From NCBI GenBank assembly GCA_034679345.1, contig JAXDAY010000001.1, positions 1-27,634 of the forward strand: DNA of 27,634 nt, given 5' to 3'. The DNA is from JAXDAY01 sp034679345. GTDB taxonomy: Bacteria > Eisenbacteria > RBG-16-71-46 > CAIMUX01 > VGJL01. Shown here in pieces: positions 1 through 7,917 of the stretch. The notes under the pieces are model-generated. The model did no database searches, was not told the DNA's origin, and was given only the letters and a program-made list of their open reading frames with translations. The translations under genes and the position numbers were made by a program. Numbering within the stretch: position 1 is the first letter of the stretch; every line of letters starts with the position of its first letter.

Positions 1-61
1 ACTCGTCGTCGAAGCGCCCTGCCTTCTCCGTCCCCCTCGATGCCACATGCCAGAATGGCGA

Positions 62-90
62 AGGCCGCCCCCCAACCAGGGAAGCGGCCT
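62..90 (-). terminator. Possible hairpin downstream of the subtilase gene
   Basis: Read on the minus strand, just beyond the protease stop codon, a 7-bp inverted repeat (AGGCCGC/GCGGCCT) encloses a 15-nt loop. A second short dyad (GACCC/GGGTC, near 95-111) lies closer to the stop. Neither is followed by a clear U-tract, so a terminator role is a guess from position. The rest of 1-119 shows no gene I can support. Confidence 0.3.
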
Positions 91-119
91 CCGTGACCCC
101 TTGACAGGGTCGTTCCATA

Positions 120-3029
120 TCATTTCAAGATCGTCATTCTCCGGCTCTGCTCGAAGACGCCGGAACGGAGACGGTAGAAGTAGACCCCGGATCCGACGGG
201 GCGACCCATGTCGTCCATGCCGTTCCACTCGATCTGATGCACGCCCGCCGTCATCGGCTCGTCCGCGAGGACTCGCACCAGACGCCCGGCGGCGTCGAAG
301 ATCTCGATCCGCGCTTGGCCGGGATTGCTCAGGGCGAAGCGGATCATGGTGACCGGGTTGAACGGGTTGGGCTGGTTCTGGGCGAGGGCCGTCCGGAGCG
401 CCGGGGCGCCGTCGATGACGTCCGCAGGGTTCGGCGTGAAGGTCTCGACCGCGACATCGTCGATGCCCGCCTCGATCAACCCTCCGCTGCCCAGGTCGCA
501 TGCGCGGAAGCGCACACGCATCTGAGCGGAGAGCGGCATCAGATCGTGGATCGCCACGGTAATCTTCCGCCAGACCGTGTCATTGTTGGGGACACGCTCG
601 AGCGGGATCCAGGTCGCGCCGTCGTCGCCCGAGATATCGACCTCGAACTCGTCGTCGGCCGAGAGCCCGCCCATCCCGAACCACCGCCAGTAGCTCAGGA
701 AAGCCATGTCTGCCTCGCTCAGATCGTAGAGGGGAGAGATCAGTGTGGTACATCCGCCGTCGACATCGTTCTCGCCGGCGGCGCCGCCGACCGTTCCGTT
801 GCCGGTGACGAAGCACTTGATCCCGGGAGCCGGGGTATGATCGTCCTCGCACTGGACGACCGCCCCCTCGTAGACGGTGCCGACTGGATCCTCGCGCACC
901 CAGATGCCCGAGGTCGCGTTGTCGCCCGCGGCTCCCAGCTGCCAGTTCGCGTCACCTGGATCCTCCACGTCGTAGGAGTAGAAGATCTCGGTGACAAAGA
1001 GGCTGTAGAAGCCGGCCGGGGCGTCGGCGGGGGATGTGGCCACCAGGCCGATGCCGTCCTGGGCCCAGATGTAGAAGTCGATCTGCGTGCCCGCGGGCAT
1101 TCCGGGGATGTTCGCCGCGTAGACGTTCCCCGCCGGCACCATCATGGACTCGATCCATCCGCCGCCGTTCAGCCTGTAGTAGAGCTTCACGGAGGAGACC
1201 GTGCTGAAGTCGGTCACCGTGGCCTGGATCGGATAGGGGCCGGCCGTGTCGGTGGTCGTCTTGGGGTCCGAGACGTTGGTGATCGTGGGACCCGCGACGT
1301 CGATCAGGGAGAAGTCCTGCACCGTCAACTCATTGGCCGTGATCACGACCATCGCGGTGTCGGGCTGGAAAGAGGGGTGACTCGCCTCGATGGCGTAGAA
1401 TCCTGCCGCGGCTGATCCGTGGTAGAAGCCGCTCGCGTCGGTGTTCCAGTGGTTCGAGGCTCCGACCACCTTGACCTGAGCGCCCTGGATCGGGACGTCG
1501 CTCCAGCTTGCGTTCGTGACGTGTCCCTCGATCTGGCCGAAGCCGACCGTCGCGGCGATGACCGCCGCATAGGCATCGACGAAGCCCCACCCGAAGGTGT
1601 TGTCCTCGCCGGCTGTCCCCTCGTCCCTCGCAGTTTCCATCAGGATCTGCTTCACGTCATCGACGCCGATGTTCGGGTTCGCCTGGCGCATGAGCCCGAC
1701 GATGCCTGCGGCATGCGGGCCGGCCATCGAGGTGCCGCTATACCCCTGGCTGTAGCCGCCGCCGGGGATCGAGGAGTAGACATCGACGCCCGGGGCCGAG
1801 ACCTCGGGCTTCAGCAGGTTCTCGGGCGGAAGCCCGGTGCAACCCGAGGGGCCACGGCTCGAGAAGCCGGCGATCGGGTAGGGCCAGTTGTAGTTCGTCG
1901 CGTCGACCGCGCCGACCGAGAAGCAGTTGTAGAGGGTCGTGGCCCGGTCGGCGGGGGAGCGCAGGCTCTGCGCGCCGGGGCCCTCGTTTCCGGCCGACCA
2001 GGTCGTCACGACGCCAGCGGCCTCGCAGTTGTCGATCACCGCCCACCAGCGGTTGTCGCAGTTGGCGGGGTACCCGAGTCCTTCGTAGACGCCCCAGGAG
2101 TTCTGGACGACGTCGGGGACGTCGTCGACGGTGTTGACGTTGCCGTCGGGATCGGCGAACCACTGGAACGCCGTGATGACATCCTGATCGAAGGCCCCGC
2201 TCACTCCCTGATTGATGGCGTTGCAGGCGATCCACTTCGAGCCCGGGCTCACGCCGATCGAATCATCGGGAGCCAGGCCCGTCATCGTTCCCGTCGTGTG
2301 AGTCCCGTGGCCGTTTCCGTCGCTGGGGAACTGCGTGCCGCCACCGAGGACATCCAGCCAGCACTCCTGCCACGGCTCGGCGCCGTTGTAGCCCCGCCAG
2401 CGGGTGCGCAGCGCCACATGGTTGCCGTCGACCCCGGTGTCCAGGCTTCCGATGAGCGCGCCGGTGCCGTCGTAGCCGAGCTCGTACCAGACTTGGGGCG
2501 CGTTGATGGCGCGAATCCCCGGCGGCACTCCGATCCCGCGGAGCGCTCCGAGGCCATCCGGATCGCTGATCTCCGGCGCGCCGGCCTGGATCGGTTCGAT
2601 CAGCATGGCCTTGAAGTTCGGTTCCACGACATCGACGTCCGCGCGGGAGGCGATCTGCTCGATCGCGGCTTTGTTCGCGTAGACGACCACGAGGTTCGAG
2701 ATCCAGTACGAGGTGAATCCGGCAACAGAGCCGTCGCGCATCCGGGCGCTCAGGTCATCGAGCAGCGGCTGCTGCGTGCGGGAAGCGACATCTTGGAGAG
2801 CGGTGAGCACCTCGCGGTTGCGTTCCGCGCGTGTCGCGCTCCTCTCTTTCAGCTCGCGGTCGATCTGGGCGATGGGCGCCTGCTCTGCGAGGTTCACGAT
2901 GATGCTGATCGGAGTGTCGGCGGATGTGCGATCCATTTCCGCCTGAAGCGCCGGTGTGATCGTTCCGGCCTGAGCGGATCCTGCCGCCAGCAGCAGGCCC
3001 GCCAGGGTGATCCAACGCGCAAAGTTCAT
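120..3029 (-). CDS. Secreted subtilisin-like (S8) serine protease with FlgD-like C-terminal tail
   Basis: A 969-aa exported endopeptidase. It starts with a signal peptide (residues 1-21, ending SAQA), then a propeptide-like region (about 30-140). The S8 catalytic domain (about 175-495) has the triad Asp197 (in SLDTGVDGNH), His241 (in GNGHGTH) and Ser434 (in GTSMAGPHAAG). Next come a carboxypeptidase-regulatory-like beta domain (about 500-585), an Ig-like segment (about 585-690) and a jelly-roll/MAM-like region (about 690-880). It ends in a FlgD-like Ig domain (about 880-969) with NQPNPFNP and GSGVYFYRL. That tail is common on secreted proteins of Eisenbacteria-like and related phyla, where it is thought to act in surface attachment or sorting. 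The start is supported by a GGAGGAGA ribosome site, and an extended -10 promoter lies upstream. Function as a protease is firm; substrate and sorting route are unknown. Confidence 0.93.
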   Translation of the reverse strand: MNFARWITLAGLLLAAGSAQAGTITPALQAEMDRTSADTPISIIVNLAEQAPIAQIDRELKERSATRAERNREVLTALQDVASRTQQPLLDDLSARMRDGSVAGFTSYWISNLVVVYANKAAIEQIASRADVDVVEPNFKAMLIEPIQAGAPEISDPDGLGALRGIGVPPGIRAINAPQVWYELGYDGTGALIGSLDTGVDGNHVALRTRWRGYNGAEPWQECWLDVLGGGTQFPSDGNGHGTHTTGTMTGLAPDDSIGVSPGSKWIACNAINQGVSGAFDQDVITAFQWFADPDGNVNTVDDVPDVVQNSWGVYEGLGYPANCDNRWWAVIDNCEAAGVVTTWSAGNEGPGAQSLRSPADRATTLYNCFSVGAVDATNYNWPYPIAGFSSRGPSGCTGLPPENLLKPEVSAPGVDVYSSIPGGGYSQGYSGTSMAGPHAAGIVGLMRQANPNIGVDDVKQILMETARDEGTAGEDNTFGWGFVDAYAAVIAATVGFGQIEGHVTNASWSDVPIQGAQVKVVGASNHWNTDASGFYHGSAAAGFYAIEASHPSFQPDTAMVVITANELTVQDFSLIDVAGPTITNVSDPKTTTDTAGPYPIQATVTDFSTVSSVKLYYRLNGGGWIESMMVPAGNVYAANIPGMPAGTQIDFYIWAQDGIGLVATSPADAPAGFYSLFVTEIFYSYDVEDPGDANWQLGAAGDNATSGIWVREDPVGTVYEGAVVQCEDDHTPAPGIKCFVTGNGTVGGAAGENDVDGGCTTLISPLYDLSEADMAFLSYWRWFGMGGLSADDEFEVDISGDDGATWIPLERVPNNDTVWRKITVAIHDLMPLSAQMRVRFRACDLGSGGLIEAGIDDVAVETFTPNPADVIDGAPALRTALAQNQPNPFNPVTMIRFALSNPGQARIEIFDAAGRLVRVLADEPMTAGVHQIEWNGMDDMGRPVGSGVYFYRLRSGVFEQSRRMTILK

Positions 3030-3176
3030 CTCAGTCTCCTCCCCCCCACGGGGACAGGCGGTTCCTAGTCATCGCCGATCGGAGCCGACCGGCCGAGTTC
3101 GCCGGGAGGGCATAACGGGAAGGGCGACGCCCGATGGATGCGAGGTCGTGTGATGCCCGGCACATCATGCGGCCCC

Positions 3177-3185
3177 ATTATATCA
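3177..3185 (-). promoter_or_regulatory. Extended -10 promoter for the subtilase gene
   Basis: On the minus strand the sequence reads TGA-TATAAT, a perfect sigma-70 -10 hexamer (3177-3182) with the TGn extension. No good -35 is seen at 16-18 bp. Predicted start is near 3170, giving a leader of about 140 nt. It lies just past the stop of the upstream gene (3202), so the protease can be expressed independently of the transglutaminase-like pair. Confidence 0.6.
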
Positions 3186-3201
3186 CGATCCGGCAATAGA
3201 A

Positions 3202-4515
3202 TCAGCGATCGAGTCGGCCCGGAAACGGGACGATGGGACTCACTCCATCCTCACCAGTCCAGAGGATTGCGGCGCCGGCGGGGGGCGCCTTGGAGGGGGA
3301 GTCTTCCCCCTCGACCCCGATCCACCGCGTTTCGCCGGGGACGGCCCCGGATCGGACGAGCCAGGTGTCGAGTTGCTGGGGGAAGACCGCCTCGATCTGG
3401 ATGGGGGACCGACCCCCCACCGAGGCGACGTCGGCCGGGATCCCCATCCTACGGAGCAGCCATGCCAGGACGAGTGCCCGGTCCCGGGGGATCGCCGCCC
3501 GGCGGTCGAAGACCGCTTGCGGCTCGGCCGGCTCGAACCATAGTCGCGCGGCCGGAATCTCGATTTCCTCGAGGGTATCCCGCACCCACCGGAGCGCCGC
3601 CTCCTCCCGGCCCAGGGCGGAGGCATGCTCCGCCTGAATCTGAGCGGCGACGGCGGAGAGCCCTTGGGACTCGAACCGGAGGCTATAGCGCCAAGGCGCG
3701 CTGCGCGATTGCACGAGCTCGTCCCAGTCGCAGACGAAGGCCCACCAGAGGACCGGCTCCGCCGTCGAGGAGTCGGGAGGTTGCGCCAAGAGGGTGAAGA
3801 GCGGCGTTTGCGCGCCCTGACTCCCAGGCGCCAGGTTTCCGGTCAGCCACACGGCTCGCGCGACTCCACCCTCGAGTCGCTCCGACGGTGGAGGGACCGG
3901 CCCTCGCGGCCAGAGCAAGAGCGGCGGCGTAGCCGGGATCTCGAGCGTGAGCCAGGACTCCACGACCGAGTCGGGCGATGAGAAGCGATGCTCGCCGCAC
4001 TGGAACTGGGATCGGAAGGTCCGGCTGGAGTCGGTGAGCACGCGCAGCTCGATCGCCTCGCCCGGCGCGACGCCTCTGGCCGTCACGACGAAGTCCGCGA
4101 GATCCGGGTAGCCCTCGGGCCCGGCCGCCGCGCAAGCGGTGACGGTCGTCGATCCGGGTCCCATCGGTACAGCCGAGCCGTCGTCTCCATGAACGACGCC
4201 CGTGAGGAGCCTCATCCGATCGAGCTCGGGTCGAAACGTCCATCGAATCGAGAGCGAGTCGTCTCGGAATCCCCCCGACGCCATGATGAGAAGATGCTCC
4301 TCGATCCTGCTCGAGCCGTCGGACCGGAGCGAGATCCGCTTCTGGGTGGCCAGCACGATCCGCTCGACGGAGCCGGGCGGCGGCGACGGGCGGTTCAGGA
4401 GGATGGCGCGCACCTCGTCCGGCTCGAAGGCCTGCGAAGGTGAAGTCGCGAGGAGAGACGCCAGGAGCGATCCGAGGCAGATTCCCATCTGAATGCGGCG
4501 CGAGGGGCGGCTCAT
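3202..4515 (-). CDS. Exported DUF3857/transglutaminase-fold protein, catalytic residues lost
   Basis: A 437-aa protein with an N-terminal signal peptide (about residues 1-30, ending PSQA). A DUF3857-like beta domain (about 30-220) precedes a transglutaminase-like region (about 310-420). In active relatives the nucleophile sits in a GDCxDKA-type motif before a leucine-rich helix ending in GI. Here the equivalent stretch is IPRDRALVLAWLLRRMGIPA, so the Cys is Pro343. The later His and Asp positions appear to be Asp and Glu (LDTWLV, WIGVEG). It is therefore probably a non-enzymatic fold used for binding or scaffolding. The chosen start overlaps the upstream stop as ATGA and follows a GGAGGAGAAGGG site, so translation is coupled to its partner. 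A longer frame exists upstream but lies inside the neighbouring gene and is low-complexity Arg-rich, so I rejected it. Confidence 0.8.
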   Translation of the reverse strand: MSRPSRRIQMGICLGSLLASLLATSPSQAFEPDEVRAILLNRPSPPPGSVERIVLATQKRISLRSDGSSRIEEHLLIMASGGFRDDSLSIRWTFRPELDRMRLLTGVVHGDDGSAVPMGPGSTTVTACAAAGPEGYPDLADFVVTARGVAPGEAIELRVLTDSSRTFRSQFQCGEHRFSSPDSVVESWLTLEIPATPPLLLWPRGPVPPPSERLEGGVARAVWLTGNLAPGSQGAQTPLFTLLAQPPDSSTAEPVLWWAFVCDWDELVQSRSAPWRYSLRFESQGLSAVAAQIQAEHASALGREEAALRWVRDTLEEIEIPAARLWFEPAEPQAVFDRRAAIPRDRALVLAWLLRRMGIPADVASVGGRSPIQIEAVFPQQLDTWLVRSGAVPGETRWIGVEGEDSPSKAPPAGAAILWTGEDGVSPIVPFPGRLDR

Positions 4516-5960
4516 CCCTTCTCCTCCGGGAAGGCGATCCGGTAGCGCCCGGCGAGACGCCGGATCGGTTCCTCGAGATCCCGCATCCCGTCCTCGGGTT
4601 GCGCCCAACGGCGCAGCGGGACGGCGCATGGATCCGCGCTTCCAGTCCCGCGGGTCGCGTCGAGCGAGACCCATCCACCCAGATAGACCTCCGTCCAGAG
4701 GTGGAAGACGGTGCGATCGTTCAGAGGAACGAAGCCGGCGACGAGGCGAGCGGGGATTCCGCGCGCGCGACAGCAAGCCGCGAGAAGCACCGCGTGCTCC
4801 GTGCAATCTCCCCGGCCTGCCCTGAGCGTCTGGGAGGCGGTGGCGAAGACCGTCCCGAGATCGCGCACCGCGATCCTCGCATGGACCGCGCGCTCCAGCC
4901 GCAACGCCTCCTCCGTCGGGTTCGCGGCACCCCGGCTTGCGGCATCCGCGAAGGCCCGGACCATGGGATCACGCGCATCGACCAGGAGTCCCTCTTCCAG
5001 GTAGGGCCTCAGTTGGGGATCGGCGATCCAGCGGGCGCGGTCCTCTCCCACCGTGGGGTTCGGAGTCTCCCGCGGGACCCGGACGCGCCATGACCCCGCT
5101 TCGGTCCCCGGCGAGATCTCGACGCCGCCGCCGTCTGGAATCGGCGCCGCCGACTCCGACCCCGATTCGACTTCTCCCTCCGCGAGCAAGAGGAACTCGC
5201 ACGGGCCGGTGTCGGGCGGATTCCCCGACACGGGGATCGATTTCCAGGCGAGGGCATCAAGCGTGCCGCTCTCGAACTCAGCCGGCGAGAGGTCGATCCG
5301 CTCCAGGCTCCAACCGAGTGAAGGCTCCGTCTCCCTCAAGAGGCGGCCCCCGCCGTCCCGCCATTGACGCGATTCCGTCCCGGATCGCGCCGAGTCACGC
5401 AGGGAGTAGACCGAGCAGGGGATCTCGCCCTGAAGCGAACTGAGGGTGTCCTCCGCGACGCGCTCGATACGAACCGTCGAGGGAGCGAGTTCCTCGGAGT
5501 CGATCGTCCGGACCGTCACGGTCGCCGCGACTCCGCCGATGAGCCTGTCGATCCCGTACGGACCGACGAGCCCGCCGCCCGCCAGCGTATCCGTGAGCGG
5601 GTCACCTCCGCGACTGCGCTCCCGGATCCATCCATTCCCGTCTCGGTGGATCGAGTCGCGCCACGGCGTGGGGCCGAGTCCCTCGCGTATGAGATCCAGG
5701 CGACGCAGCCAACCGTCCCGCTCCTCCAGCCAGACCGCCTTCTGTACGATCCGGACCGAGTCGGCGCCCCTCTGGATCCGCAGGTCCGTCCGCTCCTCGG
5801 TGCGAACCGATCCGTCGGGGAGGACCGTCCGTGTCTCGTCCAGGGCTCCGACCTGCTGGCCTCCGACGCGTACGACGAAGCGCAGGGTGTCCGGCTCCGC
5901 GGCGACGGATCCGGCGAGCAGCGTCGCCATGGCGGAGAGAACGTGCAGAAGCGACCTCAT
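4512..5960 (-). CDS. Exported transglutaminase-like superfamily protein
   Basis: A 482-aa protein with a signal peptide (residues 1-21, ending SVAA). A long beta-rich N-terminal half has no recognised domain. The C-terminal transglutaminase-like core (about 350-450) carries the triad Cys386 (in GRGDCTEHA), His420 (in VFHLWTEVYL) and Asp434 (in SLDATRG). The family includes bacterial Cys proteases and transglutaminases acting on periplasmic or surface proteins. No substrate can be read from the sequence. It is the first gene of a minus-strand pair whose second member is a catalytically dead relative. No Shine-Dalgarno sequence precedes the ATG; a -10 hexamer sits so close that the transcript would start one base before the codon, which suggests leaderless translation. 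Confidence 0.88.
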   Translation of the reverse strand: MRSLLHVLSAMATLLAGSVAAEPDTLRFVVRVGGQQVGALDETRTVLPDGSVRTEERTDLRIQRGADSVRIVQKAVWLEERDGWLRRLDLIREGLGPTPWRDSIHRDGNGWIRERSRGGDPLTDTLAGGGLVGPYGIDRLIGGVAATVTVRTIDSEELAPSTVRIERVAEDTLSSLQGEIPCSVYSLRDSARSGTESRQWRDGGGRLLRETEPSLGWSLERIDLSPAEFESGTLDALAWKSIPVSGNPPDTGPCEFLLLAEGEVESGSESAAPIPDGGGVEISPGTEAGSWRVRVPRETPNPTVGEDRARWIADPQLRPYLEEGLLVDARDPMVRAFADAASRGAANPTEEALRLERAVHARIAVRDLGTVFATASQTLRAGRGDCTEHAVLLAACCRARGIPARLVAGFVPLNDRTVFHLWTEVYLGGWVSLDATRGTGSADPCAVPLRRWAQPEDGMRDLEEPIRRLAGRYRIAFPEEKG

Positions 5961-5967
5961 GTCGTGC

Positions 5968-5996
5968 AGTATAGAAACCGCCCGCGCGAGGGTCGA
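5968..5996 (-). promoter_or_regulatory. Promoter giving a near-leaderless transcript of the transglutaminase gene
   Basis: Minus-strand -35 TCGACC (5991-5996, four of six), 17-bp spacer, -10 TATACT (5968-5973, five of six). The expected start, 5961, is one base before the ATG at 5960, and no ribosome site lies between. The same one-base geometry appears at the efflux operon promoter. Confidence 0.5.
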
Positions 5997-6004
5997 ACTT
6001 TTCC

Positions 6005-6033
6005 TTGACAGTCCGGAACGGGATCGGAAAACT
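6005..6033 (+). promoter_or_regulatory. Possible promoter for the acidic small protein
   Basis: A perfect -35 TTGACA (6005-6010) is followed after 17 bp by AAAACT (6028-6033), a poor -10 match of three of six. It faces the 6139 gene and lies back to back with the minus-strand promoter at 5968-5996. The leader would be about 100 nt. A nearer TAGACT at 6120 has no -35. Confidence 0.3.
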
Positions 6034-6138
6034 CCCGTTTGCTCCTGCCCGGCTTTTCTCGGTGGCGCCTTCCTCAGTGGTAGAGCCGCGGGCGGCCGTG
6101 AGCGCCGATGGCAAGGGGTCTAGACTCGGAGGAGATCC

Positions 6139-6336
6139 ATGCGAGAGAACTGGACAGGACCCAATTCGTTCAAGGACGACGACGATCTCGAGGAAGAGGA
6201 AGACGAGGATTTCGAAGACGATCTCGAGGACATCGACGAAGAGGACGACGAAGATTGGGACGAGGACGACTACGAGGACGATGAGGACGAAGACCTCGAG
6301 GAGGACTGGGAAGAGGACGAGGACGACGATTCCTAG
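6139..6336 (+). CDS. Hyperacidic 65-aa protein of unknown function
   Basis: I do not recognise this protein. It is only 65 residues, with 45 Asp/Glu and two basic residues (Arg2, Lys12), giving a net charge near -43. Single hydrophobic or aromatic residues punctuate the acidic runs (Leu17, Phe25, Leu29, Ile32, Trp40, Tyr45, Leu53, Trp57). Such composition implies a disordered chain that could bind basic proteins or cations or mimic nucleic acid; that is inference. It looks real because a strong GGAGGAG ribosome site sits 5 nt before the ATG and a strong hairpin terminator follows the stop, making a monocistronic unit. It lies between the divergent transglutaminase genes and the PP2C gene, with no evident functional link to either. 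Confidence 0.75.
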   Translation: MRENWTGPNSFKDDDDLEEEEDEDFEDDLEDIDEEDDEDWDEDDYEDDEDEDLEEDWEEDEDDDS

Positions 6337-6358
6337 ACACCTCCCGCTCGAGTGCGAA

Positions 6359-6403
6359 GCGCCCGCTGCATCGCGTCTGGATGCGGCGGGCGCCTCTTCT
6401 TGG
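6359..6403 (+). terminator. Hairpin terminator after the acidic protein gene
   Basis: A 14-bp stem (6359-6372 with 6380-6393, one G-U pair) encloses the 7-nt loop GCGTCTG and is followed by the pyrimidine-rich CTCTTCTT. The very stable GC stem just 22 nt past the stop fits an intrinsic terminator, though the T-run is broken. Beyond it (6404-6519) I see nothing I can name. Confidence 0.7.
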
Positions 6404-6519
6404 ATCTCATCTCCGCGCCGAAACCTCGGGCCGCCACAGGACGAAGCAGGCGAACGGAAGCGCGCCGACATCAAGGCAGGCGCCGCGGAGAGGCCGGCCG
6501 TGCGTTGCCTCGCAAGCGG

Positions 6520-6548
6520 TTGACACTTCCTCCCGAACGGCCGATCCT
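6520..6548 (+). promoter_or_regulatory. Possible promoter for the PP2C phosphatase
   Basis: A perfect TTGACA (6520-6525) lies about 55 bp before the start codon. At 17 bp the -10 would be GATCCT (three of six), so this half is weak. Placement after the preceding terminator supports a promoter somewhere here. Confidence 0.35.
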
Positions 6549-6580
6549 ACCGACCTATCCTCGAACGGCAAGGAGTTCCC

Positions 6581-7402
6581 ATGGGATTGACCATTCGGTG
6601 GGTGGCGCGCAGCGAGATCGGGCGCGTGCGTAGCCGCAACGAAGATGCCTGGGGCGCCACGAAGATCGGGCGCGGGGAGGGAGTCCTCCTGGCAGTCGCC
6701 GACGGGATGGGGGGGCACCCCGGGGGAAACGTCGCGAGCCGCCTTGCCATCGAGGCCTGCATCGGGGCTGTCCGAGGCGGCCTTCCTGCAGAAACTTCGA
6801 GGGAGCAAGTGGCCGAGCTGTTCCGGCTCGCCCACGAGCGGCTGCAGTCTCGCGCGCAGGAGAATCCAGAGCTTCGCGGCATGGGAACCACTCTGACGCT
6901 TGCCCTCGTGCGCCCGGACGGGGCTTGGGTCGGGCATCTGGGCGATACCCGCCTCTTCTGGACTCGCGACGGGGAGGTCGCGCTCCTCACCAGGGATCAC
7001 AGTGCGGCGTGGGATCGGGTGGAGCGGGGAGAGATCACCCCGGAGCAGGCGGAGCGAGAGCCTGACGGGGCCTGGTTGCATCGCTACCTCGGCCCTGGCG
7101 CCCCGCTGGAGCCCGACATCTTCTCGAGGCCCTTGGATCTTCGGGCGGGCGACCGCCTGCTGCTCTGCTCCGACGGGCTGGGCAAGGTCCTGGGAATGGG
7201 GAGACTGGCCGAGATCCTGGCCGAGCAGGCGGTGGAGAGGGCGGTCTTCCTGGCAGTCGAGGAGACGCTTTCCGGCGGCGCGCCCGACAACGTCACCATG
7301 CTGCTGGCCGACGTGGTCGCGCCGCCATCTCCGGCTGTCGAGCCGATTCTCTATGAGGAGGTTTCGTTCCGGTGGACTCGCCCCACTGGGGAGCCCCACT
7401 GA
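6581..7402 (+). CDS. PP2C-family serine/threonine protein phosphatase
   Basis: A 273-aa soluble metal-dependent phosphatase, about the usual length of bacterial Stp/PrpC-type enzymes, which remove phosphate from Ser/Thr targets of Hanks-type kinases. Family motifs in order: SRNEDAWG (Asp22), VADGMGGHPGG (Asp41 and Gly42, metal binding), GMGTTLTLAL, GHLGDTRLFW, TRDHS, RYLG, LLLCSDGLGKVL (Asp198) and GGAPDNVT (Asp236, Asn237). All metal-ligand Asp positions are present, so it should be active. AAGGAG sits 6 nt before the ATG. No kinase gene lies in the window, so the partner is elsewhere. The last 17 codons run antisense into the 3' end of the convergent methyltransferase gene; the core ends before that overlap. 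Confidence 0.93.
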   Translation: MGLTIRWVARSEIGRVRSRNEDAWGATKIGRGEGVLLAVADGMGGHPGGNVASRLAIEACIGAVRGGLPAETSREQVAELFRLAHERLQSRAQENPELRGMGTTLTLALVRPDGAWVGHLGDTRLFWTRDGEVALLTRDHSAAWDRVERGEITPEQAEREPDGAWLHRYLGPGAPLEPDIFSRPLDLRAGDRLLLCSDGLGKVLGMGRLAEILAEQAVERAVFLAVEETLSGGAPDNVTMLLADVVAPPSPAVEPILYEEVSFRWTRPTGEPH

Positions 7403-7917
7403 CGCAGGACCTCGAAGAGGAGAATCCCGGCGGTGGTGGCGACATTCAGTGAGTTCTTGTACCCGCGGAGGGGGATCTCGATCACCCAGTCCGCCGCCTC
7501 CAGCACTGGACGCGTGACTCCGGCCACTTCGTGTCCTAGGATGAAGGCAACGGGGCGGGGGTAGGTGAGGCCGCTGTAATCTACGGATTGGTCCGTTAGC
7601 TCCAAGGCCGCAAGCACATAGTTTCGATCCCTCAGGGAGCGAATGGCCTCCATCGTGTCGACATGATGGGACCACGGGACGAGGGAAGTTGCGCCGCGGG
7701 CGGTTTTCTCGAGCTTTGGGTGGGGGGGGTAGGGGGTGATCCCGCAAAGATGAATCCACTCGACGCCTGCGCCCTCCGCAGTACGAAAGATCGAACCGAC
7801 GTTGAAGGCGGAACGGAGGTTGTCAAGCACGATCCTGAGGGGCAGGCGCCCGTCCAGTTGAGCGGGATGGTCGAGTCGGTCCCGCTGTCGGACCGTATGG
7901 GGCGCCGCCTCTCTCAT
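7351..7917 (-). CDS. SpoU/TrmH-family RNA 2'-O-ribose methyltransferase
   Basis: A 188-aa SPOUT enzyme expected to move a methyl group from S-adenosylmethionine to a ribose 2'-OH in tRNA or rRNA. The three SpoU motifs are clear: LDNLRSAFNVGSIFRTAEG (31-49), FILGHEVAGV (125-134) and IPLRGYKNSLNVATTAGILL (148-167), the last forming the trefoil knot and cofactor site. Only the catalytic domain is present, with a short basic N-terminal extension, so target position cannot be told. The frame is open far upstream, but that stretch lies over nuoA and is out of character; ATG at 7917 is the only reasonable start. No Shine-Dalgarno precedes it, and the codon overlaps an 18-bp inverted repeat. The C-terminal tail overlaps the convergent phosphatase gene by 52 bp. 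Confidence 0.88.
   Translation of the reverse strand: MREAAPHTVRQRDRLDHPAQLDGRLPLRIVLDNLRSAFNVGSIFRTAEGAGVEWIHLCGITPYPPHPKLEKTARGATSLVPWSHHVDTMEAIRSLRDRNYVLAALELTDQSVDYSGLTYPRPVAFILGHEVAGVTRPVLEAADWVIEIPLRGYKNSLNVATTAGILLFEVLRQWGSPVGRVHRNETSS

Noticed and set aside
237..3068. Long plus-strand open frames opposite the subtilase (237-1415 and 1419-3068)
   Set aside because: They are antisense shadows of a clear S8 protease; the translations are Arg/Asp/Val-rich with no domain or ribosome site.
4516..4806. Upstream extension of the DUF3857-like gene to 4806
   Set aside because: It lies entirely within the preceding gene, is Arg-rich, and would place the clear signal peptide 97 residues inside the protein.
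6054..6128. tRNA-like segment containing CTCAGTGGTAGAGC, as in a D-arm
   Set aside because: No matching acceptor stem, no proper 5-bp anticodon stem with 7-nt loop, and no GGTTCRA T-loop follow. It is a chance match.
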